Positions 7,339-14,632 of a stretch of 23,591 bases of DNA are shown here, one piece after another. A program made the translations under genes and the position numbers. The stretch's first letter is position 1. Each line of letters starts with the position of its first letter. This DNA comes from Nitrospinota bacterium. Lineage in GTDB: Bacteria > Nitrospinota > Nitrospinia > UBA9942. Where the stretch lies: NCBI GenBank assembly GCA_003489165.1, contig DNJG01000161.1, positions 1-23,591 of the forward strand, written 5' to 3'. The notes beneath the pieces are model-generated. The model ran no database searches. It was not told the origin of the DNA and worked only from the letters and a program-made list of their open reading frames with translations.

Positions 7339-8412
7339 ATGATATATGCAGTAGTAATGGCAGGGGGGAGCGGGACAAGATTCTGGCCCCTCAGCAAATC
7401 AAAGACCCCAAAGCAATTGCTTAACCTCACAGGTGACAGAACCCTCATCCAGAAGACAATCCACAGAATCAAGCCGATTATAAAACTCAAGAATATTTTT
7501 ATTGTTACTGCCAATTCCCAGGTAAAAAAGATAAAAGAACAGCTTACAGAAATTCATCCTCAAAATATAATTGATGAACCGTTTGGAAAAAATACTGCCC
7601 CGTGTATAGGGCTTGCAGCCATTCATATAAAGAAAAGAGACCCTAAAGGAGTTATGGTGGTCATGCCTGCAGACCACCTCATAAAGAATGAGGAAAAATT
7701 CAGGGATATAATCTCATTGGGGGCTCGGGTAGCTTCTGAAAAGGATTATCTAATCACAATTGGTATTAAACCCTCTTATCCTGAAACAGGCTATGGTTAT
7801 ATACATGCCGGAGAGGAGTTTGCAAAGAGCGGCAAGGCAAAGATATTTCGGGTTAATAGATTTGTGGAGAAACCTGATATAAGGAGGGCAAGGAGATTTG
7901 TTAATAGCGGCGATTACTTCTGGAATGGCGGGATTTTTATCTGGAAGGTTGAAGCAATATTAGAGATGATAAAAAGATTTCTGCCTGATTTATATGGCGG
8001 TCTGGCGGAGATTGAAAAAGTTCTGGGGACGGAGAGAGAAAAGAAGGTAATAAAAAATGTTTATTCAAGAGTAGAAAGTATATCCATTGACTACGGTATA
8101 ATGGAAAGGGCTAAGAATACAGCAGTAATTCCATGTGATATAGAATGGAATGATGTGGGGACATGGATGGCACTATATGATATTTTAGAAAAAGACAAGT
8201 TTAATAATGCCGTTGTCGGAAAGCATGTGGGTATTGATACAGATGGTTGCGTCATACACAGCCCTAAGAAAATAGTTGCCACTATCGGGATAAAGGATAT
8301 TGTGATTGTTGCTACGAGGAACGCAGTTCTCGTCTGTCCAAAGGGAAAGGCACAGGATGTAAAAAAAATAGTGGAACTATTAAAGAGTAAAGGATTGAAA
8401 GAGTATCTTTAA
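7339..8412 (+). CDS. manC: Mannose-1-phosphate guanylyltransferase
   Basis: The enzyme makes GDP-mannose from mannose 1-phosphate and GTP for surface polysaccharides. The 357-residue protein has the nucleotidyltransferase signature AGGSGTRFWPLSKSKTPKQ at residues 8-26. Other conserved parts are PADH (110-113), GYGYI, FVEKPD (175-180) and YFWNGGIF (193-200), plus a C-terminal left-handed beta-helix part. The length matches the single-domain GMP type; the isomerase domain of bifunctional ManC/AlgA enzymes is absent. It converges on the cytochrome gene with only 18 bases between stop codons. Confidence 0.93.
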   Translation: MIYAVVMAGGSGTRFWPLSKSKTPKQLLNLTGDRTLIQKTIHRIKPIIKLKNIFIVTANSQVKKIKEQLTEIHPQNIIDEPFGKNTAPCIGLAAIHIKKRDPKGVMVVMPADHLIKNEEKFRDIISLGARVASEKDYLITIGIKPSYPETGYGYIHAGEEFAKSGKAKIFRVNRFVEKPDIRRARRFVNSGDYFWNGGIFIWKVEAILEMIKRFLPDLYGGLAEIEKVLGTEREKKVIKNVYSRVESISIDYGIMERAKNTAVIPCDIEWNDVGTWMALYDILEKDKFNNAVVGKHVGIDTDGCVIHSPKKIVATIGIKDIVIVATRNAVLVCPKGKAQDVKKIVELLKSKGLKEYL

Positions 8413-8430
8413 ATTACACCTTTGAGGAGA

Positions 8431-9687
8431 CTATTTTATTACCCTTTTCCAATTCTTTGCCTTCTGCCTTAACAGAATGATTATTACTCCAATCAAAACC
8501 CATGTAAATATGAGCCCCAATTTTCTTAATTTTATATCCTGTATCATGCCTTTTATGGTCTCACTTACATTTTTTGAAATGGAGACTACCTCTGATGTGC
8601 GTCTTTTAATTTCATCTATTGAAAGGGTATGGCTTACCGAATACGCCTCCAAAAGTTTTGTCTTTGCGTTATCCATATCGTCCTCTAAATGCCCTATTGC
8701 AAAACTATTCCCGCCCTTTTCCTTCATAAGTGCAATATCGTTATTACCGTCTTTAAGTAAAGTTTCTGCCTCTATTAGGACTGCTTTAATATCAACACCC
8801 GTTTTAAAGGCAGGTGATTCAGGATAATGACAGCCGCCACAATCAAGCACACCTTTCCCTGAAAACTTCTCTAAAGTTGGACGCTGTATATCGTGATTCC
8901 CATGACAGTTGATACATCGGGGCATACCCTCTTTTTTTATCAATTGATGAGAGCTCTTTTTAAAATATTCGGATATGACAGAATGACAGTTGCTGCATAC
9001 CTCCACTATGTCGGTTACACCCGGCGGGACAGCACCGTGTGTCCCGTGACAATCCACGCATGTCGGAACTCTTAAATTTTTATTTTCAAGCAGCATCTTT
9101 CCATGATGACTTTTTCTGTATAACTCATACTGATCTGTCGGTATATTATAAGGCTTCATCATCTCTTTATTTGAATGGCATTTACCGCAGGTCAGGGGGA
9201 CATTGAATCTGTATATCGGAGAGCGCGGGTCATTCTTTGATAAGATATTATGGTTTCCGTGACAGGAGGCGCATGTTGCAACCGACTCATCACCTTTCTC
9301 AAAGAGACGCATACCGTGGATACTCGTTTTATAAAGATTAAACTGGTCTGTCTTGAGGTTGTATTTCCTCATCATTGTTACATCTGAGTGGCACCTGCTG
9401 CAGATTTTCGGGATATCCTTTGGCTTCGGGATACCGATAAATCCAGCCTTCTCATCCATTGCATTACCGGAGTCATTTGGATCTCCGCCGTGGCAATCAT
9501 TACAAAAAACACCTGCCTTCTTGTGAACACTCTCCTGCCAGTTTGTTACAGCATCCTTTAGGGTATCTTCAAGGTTCTGGTGGCATTCAACACAGACATT
9601 TATTTTTTCACCTTCTGTCTGGGCATAAATATTGGCGGGGATATATAATAGTATAGCTATAAAAATAAGAAAGATAATATTTCTCAT
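8431..9687 (-). CDS. Nine-haem membrane-anchored cytochrome c
   Basis: The 418-residue protein has a signal peptide (cut near ANIYA22), nine CXXCH haem sites and a C-terminal membrane helix (about 390-407) with a basic tail. The haem Cys residues are at 32, 62, 96, 139, 167, 210, 231, 258 and 283. Repeated units such as SIHG, SHHG and CHGNH supply probable distal His ligands. Residues 295-385 form a haem-free helical linker. This arrangement places the haems in the periplasm with a tail anchor in the inner membrane, suited to passing electrons from the quinol pool or to a periplasmic reductase. It differs from NapC/NirT proteins, which have an N-terminal anchor. The partner is not in the window. 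Confidence 0.9.
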   Translation of the reverse strand: MRNIIFLIFIAILLYIPANIYAQTEGEKINVCVECHQNLEDTLKDAVTNWQESVHKKAGVFCNDCHGGDPNDSGNAMDEKAGFIGIPKPKDIPKICSRCHSDVTMMRKYNLKTDQFNLYKTSIHGMRLFEKGDESVATCASCHGNHNILSKNDPRSPIYRFNVPLTCGKCHSNKEMMKPYNIPTDQYELYRKSHHGKMLLENKNLRVPTCVDCHGTHGAVPPGVTDIVEVCSNCHSVISEYFKKSSHQLIKKEGMPRCINCHGNHDIQRPTLEKFSGKGVLDCGGCHYPESPAFKTGVDIKAVLIEAETLLKDGNNDIALMKEKGGNSFAIGHLEDDMDNAKTKLLEAYSVSHTLSIDEIKRRTSEVVSISKNVSETIKGMIQDIKLRKLGLIFTWVLIGVIIILLRQKAKNWKRVIK

Positions 9688-9696
9688 TTCTGAGCT

Positions 9697-9725
9697 ATAT
9701 TATCAAACATACCAAATGATTTCAA
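9697..9725 (-). promoter_or_regulatory. Candidate promoter of the cytochrome gene
   Basis: On the minus strand, TTGAAA (9725-9720) and TAATAT (9702-9697) are 17 bases apart. The -10 lies only nine bases before the ATG, so the transcript would be nearly leaderless. This agrees with the absence of a ribosome site. Confidence 0.35.
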
Positions 9726-9803
9726 ACGGAAAACTCGTTACAAACAGAAAAAACCAGGTATTATTTATCTCAGATTATGTTTGAATTTTACAAAGCCATT
9801 TAA

Positions 9804-9819
9804 ATGTAATGCATTACAT
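9804..9819. promoter_or_regulatory. Perfect 16-bp palindrome, possible operator
   Basis: ATGTAATGCATTACAT is fully self-complementary with no spacer. It lies between the divergently transcribed cytochrome gene and Lys-rich peptide gene, about 85 bases upstream of the TTGACA of the latter. Its size and symmetry suit a dimeric repressor or activator. No known consensus is matched with confidence. Confidence 0.5.
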
Positions 9820-9907
9820 ACTTAGGCATACACAACAGAATTACTATTAACAGAAACTTAAAAACAGGACATTTCTACTTTGGCTTGACAATACTAAATA
9901 ATTCCTC

Positions 9908-9935
9908 TTGACAAAAATTAATCAGGTGCTATATT
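9908..9935 (+). promoter_or_regulatory. Promoter of the Lys-rich peptide gene
   Basis: TTGACA (9908-9913) is followed after 16 bases by TATATT (9930-9935). It lies about 88 bases before the ATG of the small gene. A second TTGACA occurs at 9885-9890. Confidence 0.6.
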
Positions 9936-10022
9936 TATAGCAACTTATATATATCTTTAAACTGACTAAATCAGCCAATTGGGGAAGGATTTTTAAGAAC
10001 AAAGGAGGTGATAGATAAAATT

Positions 10023-10082
10023 ATGGCAACTAAAAAAAAGACAACAAAAAAGACAGCAAAAAAATCTAAAAAGAGGTGTTAA
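10023..10082 (+). CDS. 19-aa Lys-rich peptide
   Basis: A perfect AAAGGAGGTG ribosome site (10001-10010) precedes ATG 10023. The distance is longer than ideal, about 14 bases. The peptide is MATKKKTTKKTAKKSKKRC, with ten Lys and an Arg-Cys end. It resembles the basic tails of bacterial histone H1-like proteins. The strong ribosome site, a good promoter and the hairpin behind it argue for a real gene and against a chance A-rich run. It could be a nucleoid-binding peptide or a leader; neither is shown. Confidence 0.5.
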   Translation: MATKKKTTKKTAKKSKKRC

Positions 10083-10127
10083 TAAAAAAATATTAAAAAT
10101 TATTGATATAATTAAAAACAACCAAGC

Positions 10128-10191
10128 AGGAGTCAGAATTTAGAATAAAGAAAAATCTTTCCCTATATCAGCATTCTAAACTCTGACTCCT
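10128..10191. repeat. Long hairpin repeat (19-bp arms)
   Basis: AGGAGTCAGAATTTAGAAT (10128-10146) and ATTCTAAACTCTGACTCCT (10173-10191) are complementary at 18 of 19 positions around a 26-base loop. It could act as a terminator for the Lys-rich peptide gene; a short T-rich stretch follows. The CAGAATTTAGAAT wording is typical of dispersed intergenic repeats. Confidence 0.7.
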
Positions 10192-10380
10192 CATTTTATC
10201 TTTAGTATCTGTCCATGGTTTATAACCAGGAATTATCTCGCCAAGCCTGTTAATCAATTCAGGGGTATTTATTTCGATTGCCAGTCTGTATAGCTCCTCA
10301 ACCTTTTCGCCTATATCTTTATCAAGACAGAAAATCTGTTTGAATTGACACCATAGGTTTTTTATTATATTCTCAAAATA
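10168..10380 (-). pseudogene. Possible C-terminal gene remnant facing dgt
   Basis: On the minus strand a plausible protein end can be read: FKQIFCLDKDIGEKVEELYR, then LAIEINTPELINRLGEIIPG, then YKPWT before a stop at 10168. It has balanced amino-acid use and a helix-turn pattern like the C-terminal tails of some nucleotide-sugar dehydratase/epimerase proteins (...LVPEYKP). Its upstream continuation would overlap the conserved N-terminus of the dGTPase, so no full gene can exist here. The stop lies inside the hairpin repeat. It may be a truncated relic or a chance open frame. Confidence 0.25.
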
Positions 10381-11528
10381 TGCATACCCCTCTTGATGCC
10401 TATGAATATGAGAGTAAAAGGCTTGCTCCATATGCAATGTACAGCAGGGATACGAAGGGCAGAAGGCATTCCGAGCCTGAACATCCATACCGCACAGCAT
10501 TTCAGAGGGATAGGGACAGGATAATACACTGTTCAGCCTTCAGGCGTCTTGAATATAAGACTCAGGTATTTGTATATCATGAGGGGGATTATTACAGGAC
10601 AAGGCTTACCCATACACTTGAGGTTGCCCAGATTTCAAGGTCTGCAGCAAGGGCGCTTGGCTTGAATGAAGACCTCTCGGAGGCAATCTCACTTGCACAT
10701 GACCTCGGACATTCCCCATTTGGACACTCAGGCGAAAAGATTCTGGATGAACTGATGGAGGGATATGGTGGATTTGAGCATAATAAACAATCGCTAAGGA
10801 TAGTTGACCATATAGAAAACAGGTATCCTGAATTCAGAGGGTTAAACCTGACCTATGAGGTGAGAGAGGGGATAGCCAAACATAAGACAGAGTATGATGA
10901 CCCTGCCTTTGAAGAATTTGGCGCATCATCTCCTACACTGGAGGCTCAGATTGTTGACTATTCAGATGCCATTGCTTATAACAGCCACGATTTAGATGAC
11001 GGTGTAACATCCGAGATGATAGACATGGAGAGTTTAGAGGAGGTGAAAATCTGGGAGGAAAACTATCGGAGGATAAAACAGGAGTTTAATAATATAAGTT
11101 CAAACATACTTAAGTATCAGGTTGTGAGGGCAATTATAAACCAGCAGGTGACTGACCTTGTTGAGCAGACAAAGGAGAATATTAAGAAGTGCGGCATCAG
11201 ATCAATTGCTGATGTTAAAAATTTTTCTGAGAGGATTGTATCTTTTAGCAAGGATATGAAACTGAGAGATAGAGAGTTGAAGGATTTTTTAAAGAAGAAT
11301 ATGTATAATCATTACAGGGTGAAAAGGATGGAGGATAAGGCAGGAAGGTTTATAAAGGAATTGTTTGATGCGTATTTAGGGAAGGTGGAACTCCTGCCGC
11401 CAAATGTCCAGAAGGACTTAAAGATTGAAAAAAAAGAGAGGCTAATCTGCGACTACATTGCAGGCATGACAGACAGGTTTGCCATTCAGGAATATAAAAA
11501 ACTATTTGATCCGTATGAACGAGTTTAG
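10380..11528 (+). CDS. dgt: dGTPase-like HD-domain triphosphohydrolase
   Basis: The 382-residue protein begins with the conserved entry of dGTPase-like proteins (LAPYAMYSRDTKGRRH, PEHPYRTAFQRDRDRIIH). HD-domain metal ligands are seen as His78 (RLTHTLEV), His107-Asp108 (AHDLGHSPFGH) and a later Asp in VDYSDAIAY. Such enzymes hydrolyse dNTPs to deoxynucleoside and triphosphate, controlling dNTP pools. They sometimes limit phage replication. ATG 10380 has no ribosome site, but homologues start close to this point. The last codons lie in a GAGTT-word repeat. The type 2 dGTPase-like group is likely from the length. Confidence 0.9.
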   Translation: MHTPLDAYEYESKRLAPYAMYSRDTKGRRHSEPEHPYRTAFQRDRDRIIHCSAFRRLEYKTQVFVYHEGDYYRTRLTHTLEVAQISRSAARALGLNEDLSEAISLAHDLGHSPFGHSGEKILDELMEGYGGFEHNKQSLRIVDHIENRYPEFRGLNLTYEVREGIAKHKTEYDDPAFEEFGASSPTLEAQIVDYSDAIAYNSHDLDDGVTSEMIDMESLEEVKIWEENYRRIKQEFNNISSNILKYQVVRAIINQQVTDLVEQTKENIKKCGIRSIADVKNFSERIVSFSKDMKLRDRELKDFLKKNMYNHYRVKRMEDKAGRFIKELFDAYLGKVELLPPNVQKDLKIEKKERLICDYIAGMTDRFAIQEYKKLFDPYERV

Positions 11529-11586
11529 GAGTTAATGAGTTTAAGAGTTAAAGAATTAACTCCTCAACTCCACAACTCCATAACTC
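11521..11586. repeat. GAGTT-word imperfect inverted repeat
   Basis: The left arm (11521-11550) has four GAGTT-like words; the right arm (11557-11586) has four AACTC words in complementary order, around a 6-base centre. The arms match in most positions. The repeat includes the dgt stop codon and may serve as its terminator. Confidence 0.7.
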
Positions 11587-11611
11587 AAAAACTTTATTGG
11601 GGGAGGTAAAA

Positions 11612-12118
11612 ATGGATGAAATGACAGTTAAAGAAGTGCTGGCGTTTGCAAAGATATTGGAAGAAAACTCCAATAAATTTTATTCTGATGCGGCAAAGAG
11701 GGCAAAGCTGCAAAATGCAAAAAAGTTTCTTGATGAACTGGCAAGGGAGGAGCTTGGGCATAAGGAGCTCATTTCAAATTTAGAAAAGAAGATAGATGCC
11801 GGAGGAGATATTCCTAAGATAACAAAAAAGATAAAAAGCCTGAATATTTCTGATTTTGCAGCCAGGCGCGGATTGGCAGATGATGCAGATTTTATTGATA
11901 TATTAGCTGTGGCTATGGACAAGGAAAAAGAGGCTGTGAAGGTATATTCTACCTTTTCTGGTTCATTGGAGGATGGGAAGGTGAAGGACTTGTTTGATTT
12001 TCTAATCAACGAAGAAAAGAGGCACCTGAGAAGATTTGAAGATGATTATGATGACTACACAGATGAGATGTCCCATAAAAAAGTTTCCGAGCTGATTAAG
12101 AAGATAACGGGTAAGTGA
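11612..12118 (+). CDS. Rubrerythrin-like diiron protein without rubredoxin domain
   Basis: The 168-residue four-helix protein shows diiron ligands in two halves: Glu18 and E47xxH50 in the first, Glu107 and E135xxH138 in the second. No CXXC rubredoxin part is present, so it belongs to the short ferritin-like rubrerythrin group. These are thought to reduce peroxide or store iron in anaerobes. ATG 11612 follows a strong GGGGGAGGT site; a TTG at 11597 is upstream of that site and therefore not the start. The stop overlaps a GTG that may start the next gene. Confidence 0.88.
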   Translation: MDEMTVKEVLAFAKILEENSNKFYSDAAKRAKLQNAKKFLDELAREELGHKELISNLEKKIDAGGDIPKITKKIKSLNISDFAARRGLADDADFIDILAVAMDKEKEAVKVYSTFSGSLEDGKVKDLFDFLINEEKRHLRRFEDDYDDYTDEMSHKKVSELIKKITGK

Positions 12119-13230
12119 GTGTAAATAAAGTTATAAAAAATTGTAACACGAATTCCACGAATATACGAATGGCACAAATAAAAACTAAATTAAGCTGTTT
12201 TATTAATTCGTGTAATTTGTTCATTCGTGTTGTTCATGTTCATGTTTTTGCTTTTATCTTCTACCTCTTGATCCTTTCTCCTCAAGTTACCCCCCTAAAC
12301 AGCATTACTCCTGCCGGAGAGGTAGAAATAGGAAAAGAGGCTGACAAGGATATCATCAGAGTCTATGGATATTTTAATGATAAAGTCCTTCAGGGGTATA
12401 TAAATGAAATTGGGCAAAAGCTGATAAAATCAATAAAAGACCCCATATTTGAATATCACTTTAAGGTTGTGGACAGTCCAGAAGTAAATGCCTTTGCATT
12501 ACCCGGTGGATATATATATATCACGAGGGGGATGATGGCATATATAAATAGTGAGGCTGAACTTGCGGTAATCCTTGGGCATGAGATAGGGCATGTAACA
12601 TCTCATCATGCCGTCAGCCAGATGAATAAGAGCATTGCCAGCGCCCTCCTCACAATAGCAGGCTTAATCGCAAGTCAAGAGATAAGGAAAGAGGCCGGTG
12701 CATGGGTTACAATAACGACCCAACTATCTCAGCATATATTGAGTGGATATGGGAGGGAGGCTGAGATGCAGTCAGATGAGCTTGGGATTATATATGCACA
12801 TTCCTCAGGTTATGACCCACGAGTTACAAAGGATTTCTTCAGGAAGCTCAAAGCCCGTGAGAGGTTTGCTGGCACAGGCTATCACGGTTTTCTTGCCACG
12901 CATCCTGATACTATAGAAAGGATTATCTCTTCTGAGGACAAGGCAAATATAATTGCTGCGAGGGGGGGTAATCTTGAAAGATTGGAGGATAAATTTAAGG
13001 CAAAGATAGAAGGACTGCCTTATGGTGGAGACTCAAATAATAGATTGGCAAAGCCTGACAGGTATATCCATATTTATACCATAAAGAATGGTGACACATT
13101 CAGGGCTATTTCAAAAGATATAGCAGGAGATGAGAGAGTTGCTTTTGAGGTTGCCTTGATAAACGGTAAAAATGTGGATGATAAACTGACAGAAGGGGAG
13201 AAGATAAAAGTAATAATGAAGAAACCCTAA
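12115..13230 (+). CDS. M48-family metalloprotease with LysM-like C-terminus
   Basis: The 371-codon frame has the zinc motif HEIGH (residues 156-160) and a third ligand in GREAEMQSDELG (Glu217). The substrate-groove segment NAFALPGGYIYITRGM completes the M48B/BepA-like catalytic domain. A C-terminal part (IKNGDTFRAISKDIAGDE...EGEKIKVI) looks like a LysM-type wall-binding module. A hydrophobic segment (FAFIFYLLILSP) marks export, so it is probably a periplasmic quality-control protease. The start is uncertain: GTG 12115 overlaps the previous stop and ATG 12169 is an alternative. Both lie in an ACGAAT-word repeat with no ribosome site, so the first 35 residues may be repeat-derived or untranslated. 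Confidence 0.87.
   Translation: MSVNKVIKNCNTNSTNIRMAQIKTKLSCFINSCNLFIRVVHVHVFAFIFYLLILSPQVTPLNSITPAGEVEIGKEADKDIIRVYGYFNDKVLQGYINEIGQKLIKSIKDPIFEYHFKVVDSPEVNAFALPGGYIYITRGMMAYINSEAELAVILGHEIGHVTSHHAVSQMNKSIASALLTIAGLIASQEIRKEAGAWVTITTQLSQHILSGYGREAEMQSDELGIIYAHSSGYDPRVTKDFFRKLKARERFAGTGYHGFLATHPDTIERIISSEDKANIIAARGGNLERLEDKFKAKIEGLPYGGDSNNRLAKPDRYIHIYTIKNGDTFRAISKDIAGDERVAFEVALINGKNVDDKLTEGEKIKVIMKKP
12141..12235. repeat. ACGAAT-word imperfect inverted repeat
   Basis: AACACGAAT (12145-12153) is matched by ATTCGTGTT (12223-12231), with further ACGAAT and ATTCGTG words inside each arm. It overlaps the presumed 5' end of the M48 protease frame and contributes its first codons. Confidence 0.65.
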
Positions 13231-13416
13231 ATGAATAAAAAAACTCTTGGTCTTATCTTGATAATATCAGGCGGACTTGTCTGGCCTGTTGGATTCTGGT
13301 TAAAGCTTAAACCTTTTCCATATATACTGGTGCCCCATATAATTTTGATTGTTCCAGGAGTGATTTTAAGGGGGAGTCATCTTATTGAATTAATTAAGAA
13401 GAAAAGGGGGAAATAA
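13231..13416 (+). CDS. 61-aa two-span membrane protein
   Basis: ATG follows the protease stop codon with no gap, so the two are translationally linked. The peptide has two hydrophobic segments (LGLILIISGGLVWPVGFWL and ILVPHIILIVPGVIL) and a very basic C-terminus (ELIKKKRGK), which should stay in the cytoplasm. I do not recognise the family. Linkage suggests a partner or accessory of the M48 protease. Confidence 0.7.
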   Translation: MNKKTLGLILIISGGLVWPVGFWLKLKPFPYILVPHIILIVPGVILRGSHLIELIKKKRGK

Positions 13417-13417
13417 A

Positions 13418-13453
13418 ATGCCTACGGTTTTTGAGTTATGGAAATTAAATTAA
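13418..13453 (+). other. Short leader reading frame overlapping the HAD gene start
   Basis: The strong ribosome site AGGGGG at 13405-13410 is correctly spaced from ATG 13418, which opens MPTVFELWKLN and stops at 13451. The HAD phosphatase ATG (13438) lies inside this frame and lacks a good site of its own. The leader could couple translation of the phosphatase to upstream ribosomes. Confidence 0.4.
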
Positions 13454-14097
13454 TTATTTTTGATTTGGATGGAACACTTATTGACTCCAAAGTTGATATT
13501 GCCAACGGAGTTAATTTTACCTTGAGGGAGCTTAATCTGAAAGAGGTGCCAGACGAACTTATTTATACTTATGTGGGAAATGGGGTGGAGCCTCTTATAA
13601 GAAGGGCAGTGGAGTCGGCAGGGGGGAATGGAATTGGTAATGCCCTTGATATATTCAGGGCATACTATCTGGAGCACCTTTTGGATAACACAGTCCTCTA
13701 TCCAAATGTGATTGGTGTCATTAAAAAGTTATCAGGAATAAAAAAGGCTGTGGTTTCAAATAAGTCTGAGAGATTTGTAAAAAAGATATTGTCAGGGCTT
13801 GATATTGCCAAATATTTTGAAATAGCCCTCGGCGGTGACAGCCTCAAAAATAAAAAACCACATCCTGACACAATAAATCTGGTTATGGAAAGGGTGGGGA
13901 TTAGCCCGAAAAAAACGCTCATAGTTGGAGATAGTGCGGTAGATATAGAATGCGGGAAAAGGGCGGGGACATACACCTGCGGTGTTACTTATGGATATAG
14001 GGATAAAAAAGAGTTAATTGAGGCAGGTGCCGATTGGATTATTGATGATATAGGCAAATTGATAAATATAATTATGGACGCAGATGGACGCAGATAA
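13438..14097 (+). CDS. gph: HAD hydrolase, phosphoglycolate phosphatase-like
   Basis: The 219-residue protein has all HAD motifs: DLDGTLIDS (Asp9 nucleophile, Asp11), VSNKS for motif II, Lys in KNKKPHPD, and VGDSAVDIECGKRAG for motifs III/IV. A helical cap of about 70 residues follows motif I, as in Gph/PGP enzymes that clear 2-phosphoglycolate. Substrate within this group cannot be proved from sequence. The final residues (IMDADGRR) are encoded by a tandem TGGACGCAGA repeat, so the original C-terminus may have been altered. The end overlaps the next gene by 14 bases. Confidence 0.85.
   Translation: MEIKLIIFDLDGTLIDSKVDIANGVNFTLRELNLKEVPDELIYTYVGNGVEPLIRRAVESAGGNGIGNALDIFRAYYLEHLLDNTVLYPNVIGVIKKLSGIKKAVVSNKSERFVKKILSGLDIAKYFEIALGGDSLKNKKPHPDTINLVMERVGISPKKTLIVGDSAVDIECGKRAGTYTCGVTYGYRDKKELIEAGADWIIDDIGKLINIIMDADGRR
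14075..14094. repeat. Tandem TGGACGCAGA repeat
   Basis: Two perfect 10-base copies lie head to tail (14075-14084 and 14085-14094). They supply both the last codons of gph and the first codons of the lipoprotein gene (MDAD...). Confidence 0.8.
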
Positions 14098-14593
14098 ATT
14101 AGAGAGCAAGCAACAAAGATATAAAGGTAAATCTATCCTTGTCTCTTGCTTCTTGCTTTTTGCCTTTTACTTCTTGCTTCTTGCCTCCTGTCAGGATAGG
14201 TTTTTCAAAAAACCAGAGATTACCCTACAAAAGATCGAGATTTCATCTATAACTCTTAAAGAGATTGGTGTAAACTTAACTGCCGATATCTCTAATCCAA
14301 ACCTGATAGATGTTGAGATAGAGAAATTTTTATATAAAATTACAATTGAAGGGAATGAGATGGTCAGCGGTGAGCTAAAGGAAAAGGTAAAAATAAAATC
14401 TAATGAAAGCGCTCCATTTATTGTTTCTGCAAAAATTGATATAGGCAGTCCCGACCTCTGGAATACAGCCCTTAAAGCATTAAACGGCAATAAAGTTAAT
14501 TATAAGATTGAAGGAGCAATATTGCTGAACACCTCTGTTGGTAAAAAGAATATTAATATTGATAATACAGGCGAATATATGTTAGAAAAATAA
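14084..14593 (+). CDS. LEA/WHy-domain lipoprotein
   Basis: The 169-residue protein has a signal segment ending in a lipobox (LLASC, Cys36). The mature part begins PEITLQKIEISSITLKEI, then ADISNPNLIDVEIEKFLYKI. The strand order and the D-x-SNPN motif are typical of LEA14/WHy domains. Such lipoproteins are linked to desiccation or stress tolerance and sometimes to envelope transport, but the function is generally unclear. The first residues come from the TGGACGCAGA repeat and the signal peptide codons from a CTTCTTGC-rich tract (14141-14190), so the true start is uncertain. Transcription with gph is likely. Confidence 0.78.
   Translation: MDADKLESKQQRYKGKSILVSCFLLFAFYFLLLASCQDRFFKKPEITLQKIEISSITLKEIGVNLTADISNPNLIDVEIEKFLYKITIEGNEMVSGELKEKVKIKSNESAPFIVSAKIDIGSPDLWNTALKALNGNKVNYKIEGAILLNTSVGKKNINIDNTGEYMLEK
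14141..14190. repeat. CTTCTTGC/TTTTGCC word tract inside a signal peptide
   Basis: The tract repeats CTTGCTTCTTGC and TTTTTGCCTTTT words. It resembles intergenic low-complexity repeats but is in frame and encodes the hydrophobic core FLLFAFYFLLLASC of the lipoprotein. Confidence 0.55.
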
Positions 14594-14632
14594 GGTTTAG
14601 ATTTTAAAATCAACTTATTAAAGGAGGCATTT

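Noticed and set aside
10168..10500. 110-codon minus-strand frame
   Set aside because: Its first third lies on the highly conserved dGTPase N-terminus, so it cannot be a full gene; only the 3' part is kept as a possible remnant.
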